Shown: in pieces, positions 12,317 to 21,529 of the stretch
Layout: each line of letters starts with the position of its first letter
Numbering within the stretch: position 1 is the stretch's first letter
NCBI RefSeq assembly: GCF_963678635.1
Contig: NC_087067.1
Location: 3,855,072-3,919,071 of the forward strand
DNA: 64,000 bases
Origin: Symsagittifera roscoffensis
Lineage: Eukaryota; Xenacoelomorpha; Acoela; Convolutidae
Reading direction: 5' to 3'
Made by a program: the position numbers and the translations under genes
The notes under the pieces: generated by a model
Databases searched by the model: none
What the model saw: only the letters and a program-made list of their open reading frames with translations
What the model was told of the DNA's origin: nothing

Positions 12317-12515
12317 TGTTGGCCTTGAAGGCCAAGCACGTTAGGTGACATTCACGGCACCTGCGAACATGCAGTCAAAGCAGGCTTAACAAATGTTCAT
12401 TGTCGGTCATTTGTTCATGAACAATAGAGTTTGAAACACATTTTTTATCAACTGAAATCAATACGATAATTGGAACAATATTTAAACCGATGTAGCTAAC
12501 CAGTGCTAATAACGG
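12317..12515 (+). repeat. 3' long terminal repeat
   Basis: A direct repeat of 6219-6415 with many point differences and small indels. It begins TGTTGGCC and retains CACGGCACCTGCGAACATG, CATTTGTTCATGAACAATAG and TAGCTAACCAG. The LTR divergence points to an old insertion. Confidence 0.8.
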
Positions 12516-12952
12516 CATATAAACAGATTTTCCCACATAATTTGCTGTAGGTGTATTCTAGTTTACTAAGTAGTCAGTGCGTGTGGTTCTTTATATAATC
12601 AGCCAAGAGCGGAAAAAAAGTAATGAAAATTTTTTTCCGGTGGCCAAAACTTTTTTCAAAAATCAAAAAACTTTGGCAACGTTAAGGCTTTGCACTTGTT
12701 GAACAGTACATCAATTAGTACATCAATTCGATTTTTGGTAAACAGTACGATAATTGTTTCAAAGGCTCTTTCAGTAAAGACAATTTGGGCCCTGCATAGT
12801 TATGCATCAAGTTATGTCCAAGGCCAGATCTGCGTTTAAGACGGTGGTATTGTATGAACTACGAATCAAAAGAATCTAGCCTTTTGCTCAAATTGTTCGA
12901 AGCCAAAATCTCAAAAAAATTAGCTTGTCGTCTTAAGAGTGTTCAACTTAAG

Positions 12953-13172
12953 AGGGGAACGGTGGTGAAGTGGTCATATTTCTGCCTCTCGATCGAAAGG
13001 TCGGAGGTCCGAGGCAGACCCTGATCCGCGCTCGCTTCTTGATGTTGAGGCAAAATTACCCAGCCCAGAGAAATAACCTTAAAAAACTTAATGTAGATCT
13101 TAAACAGGGCCACAACAGAGGCTTTCCGTGATAAGCTGAACAGCTTGTATGTCGGTCCTTTTCCTCGTGGAT
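12953..13172 (+). mobile_element. tRNA-derived SINE, copy 1
   Basis: The 5' part resembles a tRNA gene with pol III boxes: an A-box-like TGGTGAAGTGG and a B-box-like GTCCGAGGC (degenerate). The 3' part shares GAGGCAA.ATTACCCAGCCC, CACAACAG, CCGTGAT.AGCTG.ACAGCT and GTATGT.GGTCCTTT with the inverted copy at 62630-62850. Homology extends about 150 bp beyond the tRNA-like head, which marks a SINE, not a tRNA gene or pseudogene. Confidence 0.8.
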
Positions 13173-13425
13173 AAACAATCGGAACTTCAGTTTAACAAAG
13201 ATTATCTTCTAGGGTTTTGAGTTAAAAATTTTTGGTTCACTCACAAGCTATTTATTTTGAATATATTATATTTAATAATGAACAATGAACACTTAAATAC
13301 CAAATTTGTGCTATTTTAAAAAAGTTATGTACTGCAGATCTACAACGCCTTCAAACACAGATCTAACTAGATGTAAGGGCAGTCGGTCAGAGATTATTGA
13401 AGAAAGTTGCTTCAGCTCTAGTCGA

Positions 13426-13862
13426 GCCGAGGGCAGGGGCGGATTTAGGGGGGGGGCGGACGCCCCCCCTCAGGGATTCGACCCCCTGCCGACCCAAAGG
13501 GTCCCCCCTTTGATACTTTTTCAGAAATCCATTTTTGGCGGACCGACCCTAAAATTTTTCTAAAGGCGCCTTTGGCGCCAATATATACTAACTTTGAGGG
13601 GGAGCGCGCGCCAAAAAAAACGCAATTTTTTTGTCAAAATTTTTCAAAAAGTGCCCAAAAACGGCTTTTTTGACTGTTTTTTCAAAAATTTGCCTGCGGC
13701 GCAGAAAATTTTGCCAAAATAGGCGCAAAACAGTGCTTTGGGAGAGCTCAAAAAATCAATTTGGTCGACCTAAAAAAAAAAAAAAGGTCGTCAAAATTTT
13801 GGAAAATTTTTCGAAAATCCGCCCCCCCTCGAGAAAATCCTAGATCCGCCCCTGGCCGAGGG
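13426..13862. mobile_element. hAT-like MITE, GGGGCGGATYTAGG family, with 8-bp TSD
   Basis: The element spans 13434-13854 (421 bp), with termini CAGGGGCGGATTTAGG and CCTAGATCCGCCCCTG in inverted orientation. It is flanked on both sides by the 8-bp duplication GCCGAGGG. The 8-bp target site and CAG-type terminus fit the hAT superfamily. The interior carries GGCGCCAATATATACTAACT, a GAGCGCGCGCC block and GTCGACC. No transposase frame is present, so it is non-autonomous. Confidence 0.92.
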
Positions 13863-14082
13863 TACAAATAAATATCATATTAACTAACACAAAGACTAAC
13901 TGAACAAATAAACCGATCCTTTTGGCCATAGAGACATTTTTCGCATCTAAATTGGTCAATTTTTAAACTAATTATACCAGGTGGGACCATAGTCAATTTA
14001 CAAGCAGGTTGTGTTTCTATTTTAAAGGAGGACATTTCAAGACAGGTCAAAAACATCAAAAACATCGGATATGGATACGGCA

Positions 14083-14485
14083 TTAAGCACCGGTGCTAGT
14101 GCTCCTGTTTGTGAGTTCAAAATGGGTCGACGGTACTGGAACATAGGGCGCTTTGTCCTGCTGACCTCCTTCGATGTCGTTTTTGGGTACTGTGTGGAGG
14201 TTATTCTGTTGGTTCGTGGAGTTCGATAGGTCCCGAATCAGCATGAACTTCTTGGTACAGCCGCCGTATAGAATAGGGTTAAGACAGCTGTTGACGTATG
14301 TGAGGATCTGGAACACGACAGTCATGTAGATGACGGGGACTTGGTGATCCTTGAGGAAGTGGAACTCGTTGATCATCTGGATTGAGTAGAAGGGCGCGTA
14401 CGAGACAATGAAGCTCATCACTATCAGACCCAGCACGAAACTCAGTCGGTGTTGGTTGATGTGACACAGGGCACTCCTAGGATTA
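14083..14485 (-). CDS. Class A peptide GPCR, terminal exon B (TM6, TM7, tail)
   Basis: The acceptor GCTTTAG precedes an exon of 403 nt that starts with one base completing a Ser codon. It encodes NPRSALCHINQHRLS, TM6 (LGLIVMSFIVSYAPFYSIQM), an extracellular loop, TM7 with NSCLNPILYGG (the NPxxY motif) and a 47-residue Asn/Gln/Ser-rich tail ending STSTGA before TAA. In TM6 the usual C-W-x-P toggle motif is S-Y-A-P. This is the nearer of two candidate terminal exons; the other is at 10273-10663. Joined to the three upstream exons it gives about 353 residues, a normal length for a rhodopsin-class receptor. Confidence 0.9.
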
Positions 14486-14689
14486 CTAAAGCAGAACAAT
14501 TCAAACATTCCTTCAAAATGCCATTTTTGTAGCTAAAAAAAATAAGATAGAAGCTATCGTTATTTTCAGTTACATTTTATCATGCCTTTCTTGCAAATAT
14601 TTCGAATTAGCCCCAATATTATAATACGTGAACAACAATCGGCTATTCTAATTTCTGAATAATTAGTTGTAACTAGTGTTTTATTAGAC
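14486..14689 (-). other. GPCR intron before terminal exon B
   Basis: About 200 bp, AT-rich, with a GTCTAA donor and a GCTTTAG acceptor. It shows no resemblance to the sequence upstream of terminal exon A at 10664-10800. Confidence 0.75.
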
Positions 14690-14915
14690 CTGACTTGACG
14701 AATGAAGTTCTTGATCACCCCGACGTAGAAGAAGACCATCAACCCAACGGGTACTAAGCACTCCACAACAGCCAGAAAGGAGAAATAGACAGATTTCCAA
14801 GTGGGATCCCAGGTACTGCCGCAGTGTAGAACAGTTATGTTTCTTGGTAGTTCCGGGGAAGACCGGGGATCCGGGAATGTGTCCTCGATTGCATCAGTGA
14901 AAACTGCAATTGGCG
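14690..14915 (-). CDS. GPCR exon: end of TM4, loop 2, TM5
   Basis: The acceptor CGCTTTAG and the donor AG|GTCTAA bound 226 nt. It begins with two bases completing an Ala codon and continues PIAVFTDAIEDTFPD, an extracellular loop 2 with an N-glycosylation site (NIT) and the expected disulphide Cys (VLHCGSTWD), then TM5 (FSFLAVVECLVPVGLMVFFY) and KNFIRQV. It ends two bases into a codon, which fits both terminal exons. Loop 2 and TM5 are in the style of galanin, allatostatin or somatostatin-type receptors, but I cannot name the ligand. Confidence 0.88.
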
Positions 14916-15672
14916 CTAAAGCGTGAAAATTTAGGATCAGCTGTGAGTCTATAAATGGGGTAGGCCGGAGAGCTAAGAGCACTGAAAGACTAGGAGCACA
15001 AATTAAAGAAGTTTTGTGACCACAGTCTATTGGTGCCTTTTTGATCGTTCAAAAATGACCCCTCAATAGGTAGCGATCGATGGCCATTTAAGCATTTGTA
15101 GTTTTTTGAGACCACTGCTACTGTAAATTTTAGAGATAAATGAGCATTGATGTAGCGCTTGAAAAAAGTAGAGTTTCTAGCAAACATTTAGCTATAGAAT
15201 TTTAATGATTAGGTTTTTAAAATTATGCAAAAGTCTGAAAACGTAGCAGGCTTTGATCAAACTACCGTCAGCAGAGGCTGCACTCTTTGAGTCGATAAGC
15301 CTCAGATTGCTGAAACTTCTAACGCATATAAACTGACTCTCTGATCTGGTCAATGAATATTGCCAGAATAATACAATTGAGAACTCTTGAAGCAATTTCT
15401 GATTTATAGCAATGATTTCCAACTTATCATATAACAGAAAACACTGAGATTCATCGCGGCTATGGCAATTTATAATTCTTTGATTTACAAAAACATCAGT
15501 GATGAAGTATTAGCTTTAAATGGAATACCGTTGCATTATGATAGGTAAAAATTAACCTGATAGTGAGTTAAAAGTTTTTTTAAAGATTTTTCAGATTCAA
15601 GTATGTATTGTTTTCGTTTTTCGAAGTATTTCTTTGTTCATAGAAAATACAGATGCAGTTAGTGAAACTTAC

Positions 15673-15845
15673 CAGAAATTACACAACCAATCAGCCATAC
15701 TAGCAACAGAATTTTTGCATTTTTGGCCTGGTATGTAGAATGGTAAGTGTATGGACTGTTCATGGCCTGGAACCGCTCCAGACTCATCATCACAATCATC
15801 CATGCACTCACATGTTGACACAGAACGTCAAGGAAAAACTTCGGT
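15673..15845 (-). CDS. GPCR exon: TM3, intracellular loop 2, TM4
   Basis: The acceptor TTTTTTGCAG and the canonical donor G|GTAAGT bound 173 nt. The exon reads PKFFLDVLCQHVSAW, MIVMMSLERFQAMNSPY and then AKILLLVWLIGCVIS. It holds the TM3 end motif as ERF instead of DRY, an acceptable class A variant. Joined to exon 16241-16502 it gives CKPKFFL. That places the conserved TM3 Cys exactly 25 residues before the Arg, as expected (3.25 to 3.50). This spacing supports the splice model. Confidence 0.9.
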
Positions 15846-16240
15846 CTGCAAAAAAGATCAATTATTGTTTCGGATTTTGTTAAAAATCAATTTCTTATTT
15901 TATAAGAGACAATTTGCTACAAATAAACAGCTCAATATTGCTGAAAATTTCATAGGGGTTTCACTAGGTTACGTTGAGGAGGATAAAAAAAAACATTTTT
16001 TAATTCGATATTTTATCCGAAAATAGTTTTGATTGATTGTTTGTTTTTCTTCTTTGCTCAAGCTACTTCAAATCTGCTAAGTTTTTCATTCAAAAAAATT
16101 ACTCATTAAATATATCAATATGAATGCGCTCTTAAAATAACCATAGGTTTCCAAAAAATTGAGCAGAGCTGTCAGCACTTTCTTATAATGAAGGATTTAT
16201 TTTATTTTCCTATCTGTTTTCTGTTGAAACTATCACAAAC

Positions 16241-16502
16241 TTGCAAAACAAAGGCGAGATGAGCCGACCCAAGAGCTGTTCCAAACTCAAGACACAAAGT
16301 ACAGCCATGTATATCAAGTCGGATACAGCCAGATTGATAAGAAGATGAGTCACAATGTCATTTTTTATTTTGTCCCACTGATTTCGCATAACAAGCAAAG
16401 CTGAAATACTGGCGGCCGATCCGAACAAGAACAGAATTGGCATTAAAATTCTGGTGAACAGCATTTTCCTACTTTTCGGACAGGAATAACTCGGTTGAAT
16501 AT
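16241..16502 (-). CDS. GPCR exon: N-terminal segment, TM1, TM2
   Basis: An acceptor TTTTTTTCAG precedes the exon, so an upstream 5' exon is likely; it was not found. The exon (262 nt) reads IQPSYSCPKSRKMLFTRILM, TM1 (ILFLFGSAASISALLVM), loop 1 and TM2 with NLAVSDLIYMAVL, which keeps Asp2.50. It ends LISPLFC plus two bases of a Lys codon, at a donor AA|GTTTGT. The usual G-N of TM1 is replaced by small residues (GSAAS). The first in-frame ATG in the exon is directly before TM1 (KMLFTRI), so translation either starts there with almost no extracellular N-terminus or in the missing exon. Confidence 0.85.
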
Positions 16503-16846
16503 CTGAAAAAAAAACCAAATTAATTAGAATTTAAGTTTTTTTGGAAATTATAATTTTGAGCCTTATCTAACATCACGCAACAGCACAGATCAGATTTAAT
16601 TAACAACTAAAAGACAAGATTCTACAAAAATTACGAGTTTACCTAGTAATTGGTACACTAGTAAGAAAGGGGGCAATTGTTAAATAGATTAAAATAACGC
16701 ATTTTCGACCAATCAGAACACAGCAAAATTCTAATTCTCAATAAAAAGCTCAGTGCTAATTTACTGCTTTTATTAATAGCAATGGCAATTTTTAAGTAGA
16801 TCCTCGAACTATTATGACGTTGTCGGGAACGCGATTATATTTGGGG

Positions 16847-17162
16847 CAGGGGTGGATCTAGGATTTTCTCGAGGGGGGGAGCGGACTTTTGAATAATTTA
16901 AAACTTTCTCGACCTTTTTTCATGTCGACTCGACCAAATTGACTTTTGAAGGGCTCTCAAATGAATCATGATTAAGCGCTTATTTTCACCAAATTTTTTG
17001 CGCCACTGGCCATTTTTTTCAAAAGAAACATGCCAAACAAGGCGTTTTTGGGCATTTTATGAAAATTTGACTATTTTTAATGTGCGGTCCAAATTTGTTA
17101 TATGATGGCGCCAAAGCCACTTTTAGAAAAATTTTTGAGTTGGTTGGCTGAAAATGGATGCC
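16847..17162. mobile_element. hAT-like MITE, GGGGCGGATYTAGG family, truncated copy
   Basis: The left end is CAGGGGTGGATCTAGGATTT followed by CTCGAGGGG. The interior GGCGCCAAAGCC..TTTTAGAAAAATTTTTGAG matches the reverse orientation of the 13434-13854 element. The opposite terminus is missing beyond about 17162, and the copy is more diverged than the others. Confidence 0.75.
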
Positions 17163-17690
17163 ATAGAATGATAGCAAAGTGGAAGCAATTCTGACATGCA
17201 GTGAGAAGAGTTTCTAAAGAATTTGTGTCTGTGTTCTGGCGAGCTTGAAACACGTAACAAAGCCCGATTGCATTATCTGCTGAAACTGTACCCAGTCAGT
17301 ATTAAATAAGTTGCCCTAATTTTTTTTTGCTTTCTATGGCTATTCTTAATAACAAACTTTGATTAGTTGATACTATTTTCAACATTTGTTCCGTTATCGT
17401 CTCGTATGAATACTTAGAGCAGACTATTTTATCAATAAAATATTTTTGAGAAGACACATTTTGGAGCAACAAGTTCACGTTACTTGTTGCAAGATATTCA
17501 AAATATAAAACTTTGGTTGGCTGATACTTTCTTCATCATTTGTTCCAATATGGTCTGGTAGGAATAACTTAGAGCAGACTAATTTATCATTAAAATGTTT
17601 TATCATTAAAAGTAGACACAAATTGAAGCATCAAGTTCACCAAAATAACAATCTTTTTGCTGCTGGTAATTTTGAGTTTTATCGAACGTG

Positions 17691-18035
17691 CTTCTTCCGA
17701 CTTTCGAAGAAAGTGACGGAAAAATGGCGAGGTCTTTTATTTCTTTAAACAAAATTCGAGTTGTCAACTAGAGGTCTTTGTTTTCTCCAGAAAAATTTCA
17801 AGTTTTAACTAAGAATTTTTGACGGATTTTTCATATCAGTCGAAAGATGTTATTGTTCTGGGCTCAGATTTTAAAATAATTTCCACCTGTGATATTTTTT
17901 TACAGAGTTATGGGGGTTTATAGATTAGCAAGCAGGCCAATTCGACACAATTGATCCGCGATATAATTAGCGCTGTTTATGAGTAAGCAAGAGAATTAAC
18001 CTGTCGGTACTTTATATAGCGTGGGGGATGATTTT
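17691..18035 (+). mobile_element. Twin-hairpin dispersed repeat, 5' portion
   Basis: It begins CTTCCGACTTTCGAAGAAAGT, the 5' hairpin of the family best seen at 20996-21529. It keeps the block CCGCGATATAATTAGCGCT and TATATAGCGTGGGGGATG, then loses similarity before the 3' hairpin. Confidence 0.7.
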
Positions 18036-19690
18036 AAGAAAACTCCAACAATTTATTTGTTCTTTTTTCAACCCTCGTCAACTTATGATGAACAAATCCT
18101 TGAATCTTTGAAAAAACCTTGAATCTTGAAAACTTACTTGGAATGATGAAAAACAAAGTTACGATGTTCTCACCAGAGTTTAACGGATCAAATTAACATG
18201 CTTCTCTAAAAACTTTTTGCGTTACCATAGCTCTTAGTTTGAATATTCAGATCTTTCACACAGCTATGAAAGTTTTTTTGCCCAACTCTGGGTCCTTTTC
18301 GGGGGCTGCATGTGACTCGAAGAGTACCGAAGAAAAGTACCGAAGAGTAAAAGAGTCAGAAACAACTTTCCAGTGTGCCAAAAAATTTAAATATAAAATT
18401 AAGACAACCAGAGGGCTGCAGAAAAATGAAACTAAAAAACTACATCCATTGGACAAAAAATGGGTCAAATATTGTTACTGTTGATGGCATTAATAAAAAA
18501 ACTACTATCCTTCATAAACATCATAGATTTTGCAACTAAATGATTAATTCATTGATTACTTTTTAAAATACATAAACTCAAGTCGAAATGAAGTAAAACA
18601 AAAACAACAAAAAACAATAAGAAAATCACAATTTAGTAGTTTGCTTGAAATTGAACACTTTTTCCTTTTTGTTATTCCTAATTTTAAAAAAATATATATA
18701 TTTAAGTAATGTTTGATACTTAAACAAAATTCGACTCACCTTTTAGTATTATATCTAAAATTGGCTCTTCAAAAAAATTGATTAATAATTTATTAAAAAT
18801 TTTTAAAAGAGGACTAACTCATTTTTCTCGCATTTTGTCGTTGCTTTATATATTAAAACTCAGCTTATACAATTTTAATTAAAATTTAGTTTTTGGAATA
18901 ATTTTCCCAAAATCAATTAAGTCTTCTGTGGAACCGGTGTACTGGCTTAACGGTTTCATCAAAAAAACGCATGGACGTCTTTAAACGGAGGCTAAGTATT
19001 GAAATTTAAACGGAGGCTAAGTATTGAGAAACCATTATATTTTAAACTCTGCTCTGATGCAGTTTGCTGCTACAAAATCATACGATGATCAATTTGTACA
19101 ATACATGATAAACAGCCTGTGTTTGCTCAAATACATCAACAAGGCTTCTCGTATCAGCTCAACGCCTATATGACCATACTGCCAATAAACGAACGTATCT
19201 GGAATAGCGTTCACTTTTGATGAATTGATAATTATTTCAAAAAACAGTTTTTCTGAGTTTTCTTGAAATATTATCCCGCGCGTTAATTATCCCGAATTGT
19301 CCAAAAAAGCATATTTCAAACTCTCCAAGTTTTGCAGCAATTGGACCCAGAAAATAAGTTTCGTTAAACTTGGGCGCGGAACATTAATAACTTTTAGATG
19401 ATATAAAACTTTGTTAAAAACGACAAGGTACTTGACCAAAACTTGTCCGAGAAACAAACCCAAGCACAAACATTCTGCCTATTTTTTTTTGAAATTTGGA
19501 CTAAAAATACATTGTAAAATATGTAAATATTCGTCAACATCAGAAATGTATTATGTATTATGGCCGGCCGTATTAAACCTGAAAATGTCATAATGGTTCA
19601 GTGAAATTTTTTGCAATTGTGCTTTGTGCCATAACGAGGCCATAACGAGGCCATAACTGTGTCCCTTGCGATTTGTAAACGAATTCCGCA
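18036..19690. other. Gene-free stretch with a possible LINE 3' relic
   Basis: No supported gene. At about 19100-19250 (+), broken frames contain HQQGFSYQLNAY and NERIWNSV. These resemble the C-terminal region found after reverse transcriptase in LINEs (the I-W-N-S motif), but the stretch is short and the call is weak. The rest is AT-rich without recognised structure. Confidence 0.35.
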
Positions 19691-20023
19691 TCAAACCAAA
19701 ACCAAATAGAAGCTCTGACGTGAAATCCGCAACAAGGCTAATTTTTCGTTGATGTTTATGCTGTTGCCCGATCCACTGAAAAATGCCGCAGCTCCACATG
19801 CGAAGCCCATTTCTCTAATCTTTTCAATCAACTTTTGCTCTTTCCGCTCTTTTGCTCTTTCCGCCGACAATTTACAAGATGCAAGATCTTTTTTGTGTAG
19901 ATTTCGAAAAAAAATTGTCTCCGGTAAATATTTTTGTGAACTCCAAACTCCAAGCTCTTCGGGGTTGCAAGCGAGATTTCTGCGCGCAGGAAATGTCGCT
20001 TGTAACCCCGAGGTGACCTCCAT
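19691..20023 (-). CDS. Unrecognised 110-codon open frame, possibly an exon or relic
   Basis: An uninterrupted minus-strand frame in a patch that is visibly less AT-rich than its surroundings. It reads a basic charged helix (AERAKERKEQKLIEKIREMG) followed by a small-residue stretch (FACGAAAFFSGSGNSININE). I do not recognise the family. A partly self-complementary segment near 19960-20020 (GGGGTTGCAAGCGA ... TCGCTTGTAACCCC) overlaps its start, which argues for a transposon-derived origin. No splice signals or neighbours support a gene. It may be chance. Confidence 0.25.
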   Translation of the reverse strand: MEVTSGLQATFPARRNLACNPEELGVWSSQKYLPETIFFRNLHKKDLASCKLSAERAKERKEQKLIEKIREMGFACGAAAFFSGSGNSININEKLALLRISRQSFYLVLV

Positions 20024-20139
20024 AGGCCAAAAATGCTAATCAATCAATTCAACGAACTAAGTCTATAAAAAATGCTAGAAAAACAAAATCAAAAGCTTAC
20101 TAAAATGTTTTGATCGAAGATTCAAAGAAGTTTTCTCTT

Positions 20140-20250
20140 GTTTTGGCATAAATGCCGTTGTATGGTCATAAATTTTTTTAAAAAATGTCTTTCAAATTTT
20201 GCTGATGATACAACTTTAATATATGACGAGCATTTTTTGATGGTGAAAAC
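20140..20250 (+). pseudogene. LINE reverse transcriptase fragment with FADDTT, split by a MITE
   Basis: The frame reads LSNFADDTTLIYDEHF, the catalytic YADD-type block of non-LTR reverse transcriptases. A hAT-like MITE (20251-20674) interrupts the frame directly after it, and sequence resumes at 20683. No other reverse transcriptase blocks are visible nearby. Confidence 0.7.
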
Positions 20251-20682
20251 CAGGGCGGATCTAGGAATTTCTCGAGGGGGGCGGATTTTCAAAAAATTTT
20301 CGAAAATTTTGACGATTTTTTTTTTTAGGTCGACCAAATTGATTTTTCGAGCTCTCCCAAAGCACTGTTTTGCCCCTATTTTGGCAAAATTTTCTGCGCA
20401 GCAGGCAAATTTTTGAAAAAACAGTCAAAAAAGCCGTTTTTGGGCACTTTTTGAAAAATTTTGACAAAAAAATCGCGTTTTTTTGGCGCGCGCTCCCCCT
20501 CAAAGTTAGTATATATTGGCGCCAAAGGCGCCCTTAGAAAAGTTTTAGGGTCGGTAGGCCAAAAATGGATTTCTTAAAAAGTATCAAAGGGGGGACCCTT
20601 TGGGTCGGCAGGGGGTCGAATCCCTGAGGAGGAAGAACGCGTCCGCCCCCCCCCCCCCCCCAAATCCGCACCTGGTGAAAAC
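20243..20682. mobile_element. hAT-like MITE, GGGGCGGATYTAGG family, with 8-bp TSD
   Basis: The element spans 20251-20674 (424 bp) in the orientation opposite to 13434-13854. The termini are CAGGGCGGATCTAGG and AAATCCGCACCTG. The flanking 8-bp duplication GTGAAAAC is perfect (20243-20250 and 20675-20682). It is inserted into the reverse transcriptase fragment ending at 20250. Confidence 0.92.
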
Positions 20683-20995
20683 AAATTTCAGAGTAGTTTT
20701 AAAATTGCCCAAAAAAACCTTTGCCATGCAAAATTGCCCCGCAAAAACAATTTTTTTAGTCAAAAAGACATTTTTCCAAAAAAAATCCTGCAAAATGTAA
20801 TTTAATGTGCAAAGCGCAGTCCTGGATACACAAAAATTGAATTTTTTCTTTCCCCGGTATCACTTTTTTCACAATTCTCGAAACGCTTATTTTCGTTTGC
20901 TTTGTATGTTTATGTCAAACTGGATTAAGAACTGGACAATAAAAATTTCAAAATTTAAAAATAAATAGAGCAAAAATAGAAAGGTTTGATAATTG

Positions 20996-21529
20996 TTCCG
21001 ACTTTCGACACGAAAGTAACGGAATATTTGTGCTCGGGGTGGGTTTTTTTCTTCAGACAAAGTTCGACTTTCTAACTAGCCGTTTTTGACGGAACTTTTT
21101 TATATCATTCAAAAGGTATGGTTGTCTTGAGCTTAAATTTGAAAAGATATTTCACCTGTGATCGTTTTTCGTAAAGTTATGAGGGTTTAAATATTGCCAT
21201 TTTGGCCATTTTGACCAATTTGATACAATTAACGCGCGATATAATTCGCGCTATTAAAGCGTAAGCGGAGATTTAATCCGTCTTATAAACCGTTCCAAAT
21301 TGGTTGAACGAAGCTTATTTGCCATAATTGATTTGTTACACGGAATGAAATCTATCTTTTTGTACGTTATATGGCGTGTGGGGGGATGGTTTCATAAAAA
21401 ATTTCAAATTTTAGAAAAAAAAGTTCATTTTTTTATTGCATTTATTTTTTTTTATGTTATTACTGCTGCTCAATAAACCTTAAAAAGCAGTCAGAACATT
21501 CAGGGCTTCGCTCTGATACGAGCAATCTT
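20996..21529 (+). mobile_element. Twin-hairpin dispersed repeat, full copy
   Basis: The reference copy. The 5' end is TTGTTCCGACTTTCG, then a loop, then CGAAAGTAACGG (stem ACTTTCG/CGAAAGT). Recurrent internal blocks are GCGCGATATAATTCGCGCT, GTAAGCGGAGATTTAATCCG, TTATTTGCCATAATTG and ATATGGCGTGTGGGGGGATG. The 3' end is GGGCTTCGCTCTGATACGAG, a short hairpin. Short inverted GTTCCGAC/GTC(G/A)GAAC marks lie near both ends. There is no open frame. About eleven full or partial copies lie in the window on both strands. Confidence 0.85.

Larger units (their letters stand above)
6219..12515 (+). mobile_element. Degenerate Ty3/gypsy-like LTR retrotransposon
   Basis: Two diverged direct repeats (about 6219-6415 and 12317-12515) bound a region with, in order, a gag-like segment with a CCHC zinc knuckle, a retropepsin-like remnant, an RNase H remnant and an integrase-core remnant. 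That order (protease, RNase H, integrase) is the one known for Ty3/gypsy and BEL elements. The RNase H phrase EEKYSTTNL and the block DHQALLCAF favour Ty3/gypsy. Every frame is broken by stops and shifts, and the LTRs differ at many positions, so the element is old and dead. A host GPCR exon lies inside it on the opposite strand. A reverse transcriptase core was not confidently seen. Confidence 0.85.

Noticed and set aside
12956-13020. A functional tRNA gene
   Set aside because: The tRNA-like part lacks a convincing cloverleaf and is joined to a 3' body that is repeated at 62630-62850, so it is a SINE.
18239-18484. 81-codon plus-strand frame as a gene or missing first GPCR exon
   Set aside because: It is on the wrong strand for the receptor and has no motif. 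The opposite-strand frame has no suitable donor or phase that I could support.
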